DNA from: Pleomorphovibrio marinus
GTDB taxonomy: Bacteria; Bacteroidota; Bacteroidia; Cytophagales; Cyclobacteriaceae
DNA length: 64,000 nt
Direction of reading: 5' to 3'
NCBI RefSeq assembly: GCF_003347495.1
Contig: NZ_QCXY01000008.1
Location: forward strand, 124,001-188,000
Of this stretch, positions 52,192-61,753 are shown one piece after another. The notes beneath the pieces are model-generated. The model saw only the letters and a program-made list of their open reading frames with translations. It ran no database searches and was not told where the DNA came from. The position numbers and the translations under genes are program-made. Numbering within the stretch: the first letter of the stretch is position 1; every line of letters starts with the position of its first letter.

Positions 52192-52310
52192 AGAGAATAA
52201 AGTAGTTTGGATTGAATTGAGAACAAAAGATAAGGTAAGGAGGTTGGTTTTGCAATTTGCGGGCTGCTTTTCGCCAAAAAGGTTATGGAGCATTTTCGTT
52301 CAAATGTTAG

Positions 52311-52351
52311 AATAAACTTTTCCAAAGTTCTGAACTTTGGAAAAGTTTATT
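52311..52351 (-). terminator. Perfect 20-bp palindrome with one-base centre after the oxidoreductase gene
   Basis: AATAAACTTTTCCAAAGTTC and its exact reverse complement are separated by a single T. It lies ten bases past the oxidoreductase stop and 119 before the nucleoside hydrolase ATG (minus strand). As RNA it would form a long stem ending in A/T, a plausible terminator. Its perfection also fits a palindromic intergenic repeat. Confidence 0.7.
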
Positions 52352-52360
52352 CAGGTTTGG

Positions 52361-53827
52361 TTACACTTTAAATCCTTCCCTATGATCCCTTCCAACGAAT
52401 TGGTTGGCCTCTTCCAGGTTGCTAATAAGCATGTTGTCCCCGTCCCATAGTAGTTTTTTCCTACCGATGAAAGCAGTATTTCCATTGCCTGTTTCCTTTT
52501 GAAGCATATAGCTCCTTATGGCCAGGTTACCCATGAGTACTGTTTCGGTCATTGGGCCTGCATAGTCAAAAGAGCTGGTAAGTGCTTGGTGTTCTTTACT
52601 TCCAAACCCTGCTTTGCAGGCGTCCACCCATTTCCTTTGATGGCCGTATTCTGGCTCATCCATTTCCTCTTTTTCAGGTCCGAATTCTGTGGTACCGTCG
52701 CTGAGGTATAGTTTTGGCATAAGGGGTGAACTGTCGTTGATGTTGGTGGTAATGATTCCTTTTTCTCCAACGATCATCACTCCATTGGCAGAATTAGCCC
52801 CACCCAAGTCGTGATCCGGAGGAATGATATCTGGGTGGCTGGGACGAATTCCCCCATCACTCCAGGTCATTTCTATTGGAGACTTGCTCTTGTCGGTCTG
52901 ATCAAACTTAAGGGTGATGAAGGAGGCCACAGGCGCACCTTTAGGGTGGTGGTCTGCGGTCCACATTTGTGAATAAACCGAGGCTACACTGCATTGTGCA
53001 CTTTTGGGATAATGAAGCCCTAGTGTCCTGAATGGGATATCTATTAGGTGACAGCCCACATCACCGAGAGCACCAGTCCCATAATCCCACCAACCTCTCC
53101 AGTTGAAAGGGTGCAGGTTTGGGGTATAGGGGATTTTTTCAGCTGGCCCAAGCCAAAGGTCCCAAGCCAAATCGTCCGGTTTCTTTTCTGGTGCTGGCTC
53201 TGGAAATGGTATTCCCTGTGGCCAAACTGGGCGATTGGTCCAAATTTGTACCTTTGCTATTTTTCCTAATTTATCCGTATCTATCCAGCCTTGTACCATG
53301 TCCAGCAAAGGGTTGGAACCCCCTTGGTTCCCCATTTGGGACACTATCTTGTGTTCCCTGGCCATTTCGGTGAGTTTTCTCGCCTCCTTGATATTGTGGG
53401 TCATGGGTTTTTGCACATATACATGGATCCCCCTTTCCATGGCAAATGCTGCGGCTGGGGCATGGGTATGGTCAGGTGTGGAAATGGTGACCGCATCAAT
53501 GTCCTTTTCCTTGTCCAACATTTCCCTGTAGTCTTGATACCGCTTAGCTTTCGGGAAATTCTCGACAGATCTTTTTGCTGATCCGGAAAAATCTACGTCA
53601 CACAGCGCCACTACCCTTTCCCGGCCTTCTACCGAGGCGTTTTTTATGTCACTGGAGCCTTTTCCCCCGGCACCAATAGCGGCAAGGTTCAATTGGTCAC
53701 TTGGGGCAGTATACCCTACCCCACCTAACACATGTCTGGGAACGATTAGGATAGAAGAGGCTATGGCTGCATTTTTGATGAAATTCCTTCTGGAAGAGCC
53801 AGAAACTGCTTTACTGGGTTTTTTCAT
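52361..53827 (-). CDS. Tat-exported Gfo/Idh/MocA-family oxidoreductase
   Basis: A 488-residue NAD(P)-dependent oxidoreductase. The N-terminus has a twin-arginine signal SRRNFIK (12-18) followed by a hydrophobic AAIASSILIVP, so the folded, cofactor-loaded enzyme should be exported. The Rossmann loop is AIGAGGKGSSD (about 50-60). STPDHTHAPAAAFAMERG (116-133) and VQKPMTHN (138-145) are family motifs, with Lys140 as the conserved catalytic lysine. Relatives act on sugars or inositols; the substrate is unknown. ATG 53827 starts the Tat signal; the longer frame to 53884 is not supported. It is followed by a perfect palindrome and then the nucleoside hydrolase. Confidence 0.9.
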   Translation of the reverse strand: MKKPSKAVSGSSRRNFIKNAAIASSILIVPRHVLGGVGYTAPSDQLNLAAIGAGGKGSSDIKNASVEGRERVVALCDVDFSGSAKRSVENFPKAKRYQDYREMLDKEKDIDAVTISTPDHTHAPAAAFAMERGIHVYVQKPMTHNIKEARKLTEMAREHKIVSQMGNQGGSNPLLDMVQGWIDTDKLGKIAKVQIWTNRPVWPQGIPFPEPAPEKKPDDLAWDLWLGPAEKIPYTPNLHPFNWRGWWDYGTGALGDVGCHLIDIPFRTLGLHYPKSAQCSVASVYSQMWTADHHPKGAPVASFITLKFDQTDKSKSPIEMTWSDGGIRPSHPDIIPPDHDLGGANSANGVMIVGEKGIITTNINDSSPLMPKLYLSDGTTEFGPEKEEMDEPEYGHQRKWVDACKAGFGSKEHQALTSSFDYAGPMTETVLMGNLAIRSYMLQKETGNGNTAFIGRKKLLWDGDNMLISNLEEANQFVGRDHREGFKV

Positions 53828-53932
53828 GGTTAAAATTGGATTATTATAAAACTTTTCTAAAATACATAATTTTTTGGCATCCACCTAAGCCTTTGGATAA
53901 GCGGCACCCTAGATGGATAAAACAGGGACGTA

Positions 53933-54796
53933 CTAGGTCGTGGCGGGAACCAATCGGCTATATCTTCCGCCCAGCATTTTCCTTTGCTTTCTTAACCAGA
54001 ATCCAATTCCCAAATAACATAACATGGGAAAAATGCCAGAAATGGGTGACACCAGCCATTCGGCATTGGGGGTGATCTGGATGAATCCATCAATCACCAA
54101 AGGGTTGATCAGTGCATCTTCCACCGCATGGAGCAATACCACACTCCAAATGGACCCGGTAATAAAGAAAATTTCCACAAACATTACTGTCCACACTATC
54201 ATATTGACTACTGCAACCAAGGTAAAAAGCACCCTATCTACAGGCAGCACCGTATAGATCATTTCATCAGGCAAAAACACCATATAATAAGGTACGTGCC
54301 ATAGGCCCCATACCAGCCCCACTATCAAATAGAGTTTGAAGTCGGAAAGAGAGAGTTTGGCCAGCTTTGCGCTGAGGTAACCCCTCCATACGCTTTCTTC
54401 AAAAAAGTTTTTTATTACATTCACTCCTAAAAGGCTAAGGAATACCAGGGAAAATGCTGACCAGTCCATGCGGTCAAAGTTTATCAAGTTGGTGAGTTTT
54501 CCCAATAAAAGGGTAAGCGCGGTTACAGCAGGGAAGATGGCGAAGGCGATGAAGTACCATTTGCCATTGCCAATAAATCGGGGACGAAAACAAGCATCTT
54601 TCCATCCATCGCCTGCCAGCCCTCTAAGTAGGACTACAAGTAGCAATGGGAATACCAGCCAAACGGCCATGCCCAATGATTCTTCTTCGGCCCCTTGATC
54701 CGGTGTTAGCCGGTCTATACCTACTCCTACCCATCCAATCAAGAGTGCCACTATACAGAAGATAGTGAGGTTTCTTTTCGTAATGAAATCGTTCAT
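53933..54796 (-). CDS. CPBP-family intramembrane glutamic endopeptidase
   Basis: A 287-residue membrane protein with about eight hydrophobic spans. Motif 1 is EESVWRGYL (133-141, the EExxxR site), motif 2 WHVPYY (166-171) and motif 3 HAVEDALIN (223-231), the Glu and His residues of the CPBP (Abi/Rce1-like) protease family. Such proteins cleave or process membrane peptides and some act in bacteriocin self-immunity; no such genes are nearby. ATG 54796 is chosen since the frame upstream runs back into the tRNA-Cys gene, which cannot be coding. It is preceded by a hairpin that terminates the tRNA. Confidence 0.88.
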   Translation of the reverse strand: MNDFITKRNLTIFCIVALLIGWVGVGIDRLTPDQGAEEESLGMAVWLVFPLLLVVLLRGLAGDGWKDACFRPRFIGNGKWYFIAFAIFPAVTALTLLLGKLTNLINFDRMDWSAFSLVFLSLLGVNVIKNFFEESVWRGYLSAKLAKLSLSDFKLYLIVGLVWGLWHVPYYMVFLPDEMIYTVLPVDRVLFTLVAVVNMIVWTVMFVEIFFITGSIWSVVLLHAVEDALINPLVIDGFIQITPNAEWLVSPISGIFPMLCYLGIGFWLRKQRKMLGGRYSRLVPATT

Positions 54797-54978
54797 CAAA
54801 GTAAATAGGCTTTGGGTTAATTCTATAACATAAAATATTGCTGCAACATCATTCCTAAACACTCCTGGTATTATCAGTGAATAGAAAATGTAGGAATAAA
54901 TTAGCCAGTAAGAAAAGGAGAGATATAGCCATCGAAAGCTAGAAAAATGGCATGAAAAATACAATTGTTCAGAACCAA

Positions 54979-55008
54979 AAAAGGAACAACTAATTAGTTG
55001 TTCCTTTT
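54979..55008 (-). terminator. Perfect palindromic terminator after tRNA-Cys
   Basis: AAAAGGAACAACTAA and its exact complement TTAGTTGTTCCTTTT form a 15-base stem with no loop spacer, followed on the minus strand by further T residues. It starts 11 bases past the tRNA 3' end. Confidence 0.85.
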
Positions 55009-55019
55009 GAAGGGGGTAG

Positions 55020-55090
55020 AGGTCGAGAACGGATTCGAACCGATGTACGAGGTTTTGCAGACCTCTGCCTAGCCACTCGGCCACTCGACC
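55020..55090 (-). tRNA. tRNA-Cys (anticodon GCA)
   Basis: Read on minus, the acceptor stem GGTCGAG pairs with CTCGACC and the discriminator is U, as needed for tRNA-Cys. The anticodon stem is GAGGT/ACCTC with loop CTGCAAA, giving GCA. The T-arm has GGTTCGAATCC. The length is 71 nt and the CCA end is not encoded, so it is added by nucleotidyltransferase. It stands alone, followed by a hairpin terminator. Confidence 0.96.
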
Positions 55091-55364
55091 TTTTTGAATC
55101 GGATGCCAAAGGTAGCTAAATTAAGGGTTACAGCCAATAAGAATCATAAAATTTTAGTACGCTTTCATTTCCTTGTTTTTTGTTTTAGAACCCAAGTGGG
55201 TGTTCCCTTTTAAATAGTTTGAAATGGCTAAGTGGAAAAAGGGTTATTTATAAAAGTTCTAAATTACGAAAGACGCAATACTTATGGATACAAGTGATTG
55301 GAGTACAGTATTTTAACATATTTTAAACTCAGATCTTCAATTTGATGCAGTTCAATTTATCAAG
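55091..55364. other. Intergenic region upstream of the act promoter
   Basis: This 274-base stretch separates the 5' end of tRNA-Cys (minus) from the respiratory operon (plus). It should hold the tRNA promoter on the minus strand, which was not pinned down. A short inverted motif ACCCAAGTGGGT occurs near 55190. No gene is seen. Confidence 0.5.
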
Positions 55365-55395
55365 TTTGAAAAATAGAAGTTGGGTAGTACATTTG
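55365..55395 (+). promoter_or_regulatory. Promoter of the act/cox respiratory operon
   Basis: TTTG (55365-55368), a 19-base spacer, and TACATTTG (55388-55395) match both Bacteroidota promoter boxes and the expected spacing. Transcription would begin near 55400, so the in-frame TTG at 55380 cannot be the actA start. Confidence 0.85.
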
Positions 55396-55445
55396 TGTCG
55401 AATTTCATTGAAAGAGATAATTATTCGGAAAATCAAATAAAAATC

Positions 55446-56699
55446 ATGACGATCAAACGCTCATCATTTGGGGTTTTTAACAGCATAAGTGCGCTGATTT
55501 TGGCGTTTTTCCTGTATTCAGGAACGGCTTATGCGGCTCACCCCGACGTATCTGATAGTGAAGACGCTATCCAGGCAGGGCAGTCTTTGTTCAACGCTAA
55601 CTGTAGAACCTGTCACCGATTGGACCAAAATTACACTGGTCCAGCCTTGAGGGGAGTTACTGAGCGTAGGTCATTGGATTGGACTAAAAAGTTCATAGTA
55701 AATTCCCAAGCCTTGATCCAAGCCGGAGATGCTGAGGCGGTAGCCTTGTTTAGGGAATACAATAATATTCAAATGCCGTCACACGATTTCTTGAGTGATG
55801 ATGATTTGATGAACTTGCTCTCTTACATCGAATATGGAGACACCGCAGATGCCACAGCTGCTGCCGATGGAGAGGGAACGGCGGAAGGTCAAGCCGGAGG
55901 GATTCCCAGTGAATACCTCACCATAATTCTGGTGGTCTTAGTATTCGTGTTGTTGTTAATTCTGGTAGTATTGGGGTTGATCGTATCGGTATTGAAAAAA
56001 TACCTGAACCAAAGCCAGGACCTGGACCAGGACGACAAGGAGTTTATTAACCAGAAAACAGACCTTAAAAAGGTTTTTACCAGTGATGCTTTTATCATCA
56101 TTATTACCACCATTGTTTTGGCTCTAGTTGTAAAGACAGCATTGGACGGTTTATACAATGTAGGTATACAACAGGGGTATGCCCCAAAGCAACCTATTGC
56201 ATACTCTCACCAATTACATGCGGGGGAATATGAAATTCCGTGTCAATACTGTCACACCGGGGTGGAAATCGGTAAATCTGCCAACATACCATCTGCCAAC
56301 ATTTGTATGAATTGCCATATGCACATCCAAAACGTGGATGGGCAAGAAGGGATATCCCCAGAGATTGCCAAGTTGTATGATGCTTATGACAACAATAAAC
56401 CTATAGAATGGGTAAGAATTCATAACTTGCCCGATCTGGCATATTTTAATCACAGCCAGCACGTAGCTGTAGCGGGTCTGGAGTGCCAAACCTGCCATGG
56501 CCCAATTGAAGAAATGGAAGTAGTTTATCAACACAGCTCCCTGACCATGGGCTGGTGCATAGACTGCCACCGAAATACGGAAATCACCACACAAGGCAAT
56601 GAATACTACGACAAGTTAGTGCAACTGCACTCTGAGTCGAAGGATGCCTTGAAGGTGAAGGACATCGGGGGGCTGGAATGCGCCAAGTGTCACTATTAA
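55446..56699 (+). CDS. actA: Alternative complex III subunit ActA, multiheme cytochrome c
   Basis: A 417-residue c-type cytochrome that carries electrons within alternative complex III (quinol oxidation to the terminal oxidase). Signal peptide 1-30 (ends AYA). One CxxCH, CRTCH 53-57, lies in an N-terminal monoheme domain. Two membrane spans follow (about 157-185 and 214-234). Five more motifs then lie at 266-270, 287-291, 347-351, 371-375 and 412-416. That makes six heme sites, whereas ActA is usually described as pentaheme; the extra one is the N-terminal domain. ATG 55446 follows the promoter; TTG 55380 does not. The operon continues with actB 35 bases on. Confidence 0.94.
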   Translation: MTIKRSSFGVFNSISALILAFFLYSGTAYAAHPDVSDSEDAIQAGQSLFNANCRTCHRLDQNYTGPALRGVTERRSLDWTKKFIVNSQALIQAGDAEAVALFREYNNIQMPSHDFLSDDDLMNLLSYIEYGDTADATAAADGEGTAEGQAGGIPSEYLTIILVVLVFVLLLILVVLGLIVSVLKKYLNQSQDLDQDDKEFINQKTDLKKVFTSDAFIIIITTIVLALVVKTALDGLYNVGIQQGYAPKQPIAYSHQLHAGEYEIPCQYCHTGVEIGKSANIPSANICMNCHMHIQNVDGQEGISPEIAKLYDAYDNNKPIEWVRIHNLPDLAYFNHSQHVAVAGLECQTCHGPIEEMEVVYQHSSLTMGWCIDCHRNTEITTQGNEYYDKLVQLHSESKDALKVKDIGGLECAKCHY

Positions 56700-56734
56700 T
56701 AATTAATCTTTACGAAAATTCTTTTCTTTAAGAG

Positions 56735-59700
56735 ATGAAAGAAAATAAAAAGACATACTGGAAAGGGTTAGAACAACTGACTAACGATCCTGCATTTGTA
56801 AAAAATGCAGACAGGGAGTTCCCTGACAATCTTCCTTTACACAAAAATGGCGATGGGGGTTCCAATAGAAGGGATTTCCTGAAAATGATGGGTTTCAGCC
56901 TAGCCGCTGCTTCCCTCGCTGCCTGTGAGGCCCCTGTAAGAAAGGCCATACCTTATGTGAATAAACCGGTGGATGTGGATCCATCTGTGCCAAACTATTA
57001 CGCGACCACCTTTGCGACTGGAGGGGATTATGCCTCAATAGTAGTCAAAACCAGAGAAGGTAGACCGATCAAGCTGGACGGAAACGAATTTTCACCCATC
57101 ACGGGAAGTGCAACCAACGCCATCGTAGAATCTTCAGTGCTGTCTTTGTACGATAAGCACCGACTGGATGGCCCATACATAAACGGGGAAAGGGTTGAAT
57201 GGTCTGCTTTGGATGCCGATTTGGGGCCTAAGTTTTCCTCTGCTGGAAGTATAAAAATAGTTACAAACACGCTTCTTTCCCCCTCTACGGATAGGGCAAT
57301 GGAGGCCTTTGCTGAGGCAATGGGGAATGTGGAAGTAATTACCTACGACCCACTTTCCAATTTTGGTATTCTTAAAGCAAGTGAGCAGTTTTATGGAAGT
57401 AAGACGCTTCCTTCCTATCATTTCGATAAAGCTAAAACCATTGTAAGCTTCGGTGCAGACTTTTTGGGAACTTGGATTTCCCCGATTGAATATGCAAAGC
57501 AGTACAGTAAAGGAAGGAAGATCTCCAAAGAAAGCCCTGAGATGTCCAGGCACTTTCAGTTTGAATCCAATCTTTCCCTTACTGGGGCAAATGCGGATTA
57601 CCGCACTCCGATCAGGGCCTCACAAAGTGGTCTTGCGGTTTTGGCCTTGTACAACATGCTTGCAGGGAAGTCCGGATCCTCTCCGGTGAATGCCCCATCT
57701 GTAGAAATCGCAAATTTGGAAAGAGCTGCAGAGGAACTTTGGGCGAATAGGGGACAGTCCTTAGTGGTTTCCGGTTCCAATGACCCAAATGTTCAGGTAA
57801 TAATTCATGCAATCAACGAACTTCTAGGGAATAAAGGTGAAACCGTTGATTTTGCCAAGTCGGTTCACTACCGCAAAGGCGATGACGAAAAGATGAAACA
57901 ACTCGTTGCCGACCTCAATGCAGGCAGAGTTGGTGCTGTGATTTTCTATAACTGTAACCCTTGTTATGATTATGCCGGTGCCGAGGAGCTGTCGGCTGGA
58001 GTATCCAAGGCTAAGGTTTCCGTAGCGATAGGAGACAGCAGAAACGAGACATGCAAGGCAGTACAATACCTGGCTCCGGATCATCATTACTTGGAAAGTT
58101 GGAATGATTACAATCCTAAGCCAGGAGAATACAGCTTAGCACAGCCAACCATAACTCCACTTTTCGATACAAGACAAGCTCAGGAAAGCTTATTGAGATG
58201 GGCTGGAAACAATATATCGTATTACAATTTTATCCGTGAAAACTGGCGGGAAGGATATTTTGCCGAGCAGGATCAGGTCTCAGATTTCGATTTGTTCTGG
58301 GATGGGTGTTTGCATAACGGCATCTACAGAGTAGAATCAGAAGTAGAGGAAACCCCGGAGGCCGCTGGAGACATCAGTGGGGCTGCCCAGGCTATTGGCA
58401 GAACTTACAGTGCCGATAATCAGGGCACTGAATTGGTGATTTATTCAAAAATTGGTATTGGCAGTGGCACCTATGCAAACAATCCTTGGTTGCAAGAGAT
58501 GCCTGACCCGGTAACTAAAGCCACTTGGGACAATTACCTTACTGTATCCCAGAAATGGGCAAACGATAATGGCCTTAAAATGCAGGAGGGCAGTACCAAA
58601 AAGGCCAAACTTACCGCTAACGGGGTAACCCTAGAGGTCCCTGTATTGGTTCAGCCAGGCCAGGCAGATGGCACGGTAGGTTTAGCACTTGGTTATGGAA
58701 GGACTGAAGCAGGAAGAGTAGCCAATAATGTTGGTGTTAACGCTTATCCCCTTCTGGACAATTCTCAAGGATTTGTCAATTACGACATTACCGAAGGTGT
58801 TACCATTGAGTTGCTTTCTGATACATACAGAATCGCCCAAACGCAAACCCATCAAACCTATATGGGTAGAAACTTTGTGATCCAGGAATCTACCTTAGGC
58901 GAGTACAAGGAAGATGCCAATGCAGGTAGGTACCATCCTGAAATTTATAAAGAGGGTAAATTTTATAAGCCATCTAAGATTTCGCTTTGGTCGGGGCACA
59001 AATATAGCCAACACCACTGGGGCTTAGCAATTGACTTAAACTCTTGCACAGGATGCTCCGCTTGTACAGTTGCTTGTCAGGTTGAGAACAACGTATCCGT
59101 TGTGGGCCGTGAGGAAGTGCTGAATAGAAGGGAGATGGCCTGGATAAGGATAGACAGGTATTACAGTTCTCCCGAGGGAGCTACCGAAAACAAGGAACTG
59201 GAAAAAGCAGCGGATAACCCAGAGGTTACTTTCCAACCTATGATGTGCCAGCACTGTAACAACGCCCCCTGCGAAACGGTATGTCCAGTGGTAGCTACCA
59301 CACACAGTTCAGAGGGACTTAACCAAATGACCTACAACAGGTGTATTGGTACCAGGTATTGTGCCAACAACTGTCCCTACAAAGTAAGGAGGTTCAATTG
59401 GTTTAAGTACCATGACAATAAGGACTTTCCTATGAACACCCCGCAAAATGATGATTTGGGCAAAATGGTGCTAAATCCAGATGTGACCGTAAGGGTGAGG
59501 GGCGTTATGGAAAAATGTTCCATGTGTGTACAACGTATTCAGGCAGGTAAACTAGCCGCTAAAAAGGAGAGGAGAAAAATCAAGGACGGTGAGATAAATG
59601 TGGCCTGTGCGGTGGCTTGTCCTACCGAGGCTTTGGTATTTGGTGACATGAACGATTCCCAGTCAAAGGTTTCCAAGCTTTTGAAAATCAAGGAAAATGA

Positions 59701-59821
59701 CATCTCTGCCAATAAAGAGGTCAATGAAGAAAGGGCCTACCACGTATTGGAGGAAATTAATGTGAGCCCCAATGTTTGGTACTTTACCAAAATCAGAAAC
59801 AAGGACAAAAACGAAGCTTAA
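56735..59821 (+). CDS. actB: Alternative complex III subunit ActB (molybdopterin-fold plus iron-sulfur)
   Basis: A 1028-residue fused subunit. A twin-arginine-type RRDFLKMMG (45-53) and lipobox LAAC (Cys64) give a Tat-exported lipoprotein. Residues about 80-740 have a molybdopterin-oxidoreductase-like fold without the cofactor, as known for ActB. The second part is an iron-sulfur domain with four ferredoxin-like cysteine groups: CTGCSACTVAC from Cys771, CQHCNNAPCETVC from Cys838, CIGTRYCANNC, and CSMC with a later cysteine. It carries electrons from quinol toward ActA. Length matches the family. It sits 17 bases before actC. Confidence 0.95.
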   Translation: MKENKKTYWKGLEQLTNDPAFVKNADREFPDNLPLHKNGDGGSNRRDFLKMMGFSLAAASLAACEAPVRKAIPYVNKPVDVDPSVPNYYATTFATGGDYASIVVKTREGRPIKLDGNEFSPITGSATNAIVESSVLSLYDKHRLDGPYINGERVEWSALDADLGPKFSSAGSIKIVTNTLLSPSTDRAMEAFAEAMGNVEVITYDPLSNFGILKASEQFYGSKTLPSYHFDKAKTIVSFGADFLGTWISPIEYAKQYSKGRKISKESPEMSRHFQFESNLSLTGANADYRTPIRASQSGLAVLALYNMLAGKSGSSPVNAPSVEIANLERAAEELWANRGQSLVVSGSNDPNVQVIIHAINELLGNKGETVDFAKSVHYRKGDDEKMKQLVADLNAGRVGAVIFYNCNPCYDYAGAEELSAGVSKAKVSVAIGDSRNETCKAVQYLAPDHHYLESWNDYNPKPGEYSLAQPTITPLFDTRQAQESLLRWAGNNISYYNFIRENWREGYFAEQDQVSDFDLFWDGCLHNGIYRVESEVEETPEAAGDISGAAQAIGRTYSADNQGTELVIYSKIGIGSGTYANNPWLQEMPDPVTKATWDNYLTVSQKWANDNGLKMQEGSTKKAKLTANGVTLEVPVLVQPGQADGTVGLALGYGRTEAGRVANNVGVNAYPLLDNSQGFVNYDITEGVTIELLSDTYRIAQTQTHQTYMGRNFVIQESTLGEYKEDANAGRYHPEIYKEGKFYKPSKISLWSGHKYSQHHWGLAIDLNSCTGCSACTVACQVENNVSVVGREEVLNRREMAWIRIDRYYSSPEGATENKELEKAADNPEVTFQPMMCQHCNNAPCETVCPVVATTHSSEGLNQMTYNRCIGTRYCANNCPYKVRRFNWFKYHDNKDFPMNTPQNDDLGKMVLNPDVTVRVRGVMEKCSMCVQRIQAGKLAAKKERRKIKDGEINVACAVACPTEALVFGDMNDSQSKVSKLLKIKENDISANKEVNEERAYHVLEEINVSPNVWYFTKIRNKDKNEA

Positions 59822-59838
59822 TTAACTAATATAAAGAT

Positions 59839-61203
59839 ATGCAGGTTACTTCACCCGTACGTGAACCGTTAGTTACTGGCGGTAAAACATATAAGGACGT
59901 CACCAATGATGTTTCCAGGCAAGTGGAAGGCAAGCCTTCTGTTTCTTGGCTGATTGGACTGGCCATATCCGTGGGAGCCTTATTACTCGGATTTTTGGCA
60001 CTTGCAGCCACCCTTTGGGAGGGTATTGGCATGTGGGGTCTGAATAAAACCGTTGGATGGGCTTGGGATATCACCAACTTCGTGTGGTGGGTCGGTATAG
60101 GTCACGCAGGTACCTTAATCTCGGCGGTACTTTTGCTTTTCCGTCAAAAATGGAGAACTTCTATTAACAGGGCTGCTGAGGCCATGACCATTTTTGCGGT
60201 AATCTGTGCGGCTATGTTTCCTGTCATCCACATGGGTAGGCCATGGGTTGGTGCCTATTGGGCTCTACCGTTGCCAAATACCTTTGGATCCTTATGGGTT
60301 AATTTCAATTCCCCCTTGCTTTGGGACGTATTTGCTATTTCAACCTATTTTGCGGTTTCCCTTGTTTTTTGGTATATAGGTTTGATTCCGGATTTTGCCA
60401 CCATTAGGGACAGGGCCACTGGCATAAGAAAGACAATCTATGGCGCCTTAAGTTTCGGTTGGGATGGCGCTACAAGAACCTGGTTGCGGTACGAGTCAGT
60501 ATCCTTGATTTTGGCAGGATTGGCCACTCCACTGGTGCTTTCTGTACACACTATCGTATCTTTTGACTTTGCTACCTCTGTAATTCCCGGATGGCACACC
60601 ACCATTTTCCCGCCTTACTTCGTCGCAGGAGCGATTTTTTCTGGATTTGCCATGGTACTCACCCTTATGATAGTGACAAGAAAGGTGTTCAACCTCGAGG
60701 ACTATATTACCATAGGACATATTGAATTGATGAATATTGTGATCATCATCACCGGATCCATAGTGGGTATTGCTTACATCACTGAATTTTTCATCGCTTG
60801 GTATTCTGGGGTAGCTGCAGAGCAATATGCCTTTGTAAACAGGATGTTTGGTCCTTACTGGTGGGCATACTGGTCCATGATGACCTGTAATGTTATATCC
60901 CCGCAGTTATTCTGGTTCAAAAAGATAAGGACCTCCATTGTAGCTACTTTTGTGTTGTCATTGGTAGTGAACATAGGAATGTGGTTTGAGCGGTTTGTGA
61001 TCATTGTAACCTCCCTCCACAGGGACTTCTTACCCTCCTCATGGGTGATGTTTTATCCCACTATTTATGATGTGGGTGTGTATTTATTCACTTTTGGTTT
61101 GTTCTTCACATGCTTCTTGTTATTTGCCAAGTTCTTCCCAGTGATCAATATGGCAGAGGTAAAAGCAGTATTGAAATCCTCATCAGAAAAAGCAACTAAG
61201 TAA
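59839..61203 (+). CDS. actC: Alternative complex III subunit ActC (NrfD/PsrC-like)
   Basis: A 454-residue polytopic membrane subunit of the NrfD/PsrC type with about ten hydrophobic spans. It is the likely quinol-oxidising partner of ActB in the inner membrane. [16 protein letters not shown] (about 75-90) is the conserved quinol-side segment. VIHMGRPW and the [16 protein letters not shown] stretch later are family-typical. It lies 17 bases after actB and two bases before actD. Confidence 0.94.
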   Translation: MQVTSPVREPLVTGGKTYKDVTNDVSRQVEGKPSVSWLIGLAISVGALLLGFLALAATLWEGIGMWGLNKTVGWAWDITNFVWWVGIGHAGTLISAVLLLFRQKWRTSINRAAEAMTIFAVICAAMFPVIHMGRPWVGAYWALPLPNTFGSLWVNFNSPLLWDVFAISTYFAVSLVFWYIGLIPDFATIRDRATGIRKTIYGALSFGWDGATRTWLRYESVSLILAGLATPLVLSVHTIVSFDFATSVIPGWHTTIFPPYFVAGAIFSGFAMVLTLMIVTRKVFNLEDYITIGHIELMNIVIIITGSIVGIAYITEFFIAWYSGVAAEQYAFVNRMFGPYWWAYWSMMTCNVISPQLFWFKKIRTSIVATFVLSLVVNIGMWFERFVIIVTSLHRDFLPSSWVMFYPTIYDVGVYLFTFGLFFTCFLLFAKFFPVINMAEVKAVLKSSSEKATK

Positions 61204-61205
61204 TC

Positions 61206-61739
61206 ATGGAAAAAGATAAGAATTTTGTCGTAGGCATATTTGATGACGAAGACGTATTGTCCCTTGCTGTCAGACAGATCCGTAAGGCCGGTGTAAAAAT
61301 TCATGAGGTATATTCGCCTTATCCCGTTCATGGACTGGATGAAGATTTAGGGTATAGAAGAAGTAGGCTTCCCATTGCGGCATTTCTATTTGGCCTTTTG
61401 GGTACTACCTTGGCTTTGACCATGCAGTTTTACATGATGCAGTTTGACTGGCCTATGATTATTGGTGGTAAGAACTTCGCACCTATACCTACTTTTATTC
61501 CAGTGACGTTTGAGTTGACGGTTTTGTTATCCGCATTCGGTATGGTAGGGGTATTTATGATTACCAATAACCTAAAGCCCTGGGGACAGCCAAGGATTTT
61601 TGATATCAGGAGCACAGATGACAAACACGTGATGGCCATTGATTTGGCAGCGAATGCGTCTTTAGGCAAGGAAAAGATTGTAGAAGTACTCAAAGCTTCA
61701 GGTGCCACTGAAGTAAACAATAAGAATTTTGAAGACTAG
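61206..61739 (+). CDS. actD: Alternative complex III subunit ActD (DUF3341)
   Basis: A 177-residue protein with a ferredoxin-like soluble N-terminus (VVGIFDDEDVLSLAVRQIRKAG), the PYPVHGLDEDLG motif at about 37-48, and two membrane spans at about 58-78 and 96-118. The C-terminus is a short helical domain. This is the DUF3341 architecture found in the act operon, where ActD is a membrane subunit without cofactor. Two bases separate it from actC; actE follows after 14. Confidence 0.93.
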   Translation: MEKDKNFVVGIFDDEDVLSLAVRQIRKAGVKIHEVYSPYPVHGLDEDLGYRRSRLPIAAFLFGLLGTTLALTMQFYMMQFDWPMIIGGKNFAPIPTFIPVTFELTVLLSAFGMVGVFMITNNLKPWGQPRIFDIRSTDDKHVMAIDLAANASLGKEKIVEVLKASGATEVNNKNFED

Positions 61740-61753
61740 GTAAGCAAAATACG

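Noticed and set aside
54797-55084. N-terminal extension of the CPBP protease frame to 55084
   Set aside because: It runs through the terminator palindrome and into tRNA-Cys; ATG 54796 starts the real protein.
55380-55445. TTG 55380 as the actA start
   Set aside because: It lies between the -33 and -7 promoter elements, upstream of the expected transcription start; ATG 55446 begins a normal signal peptide.
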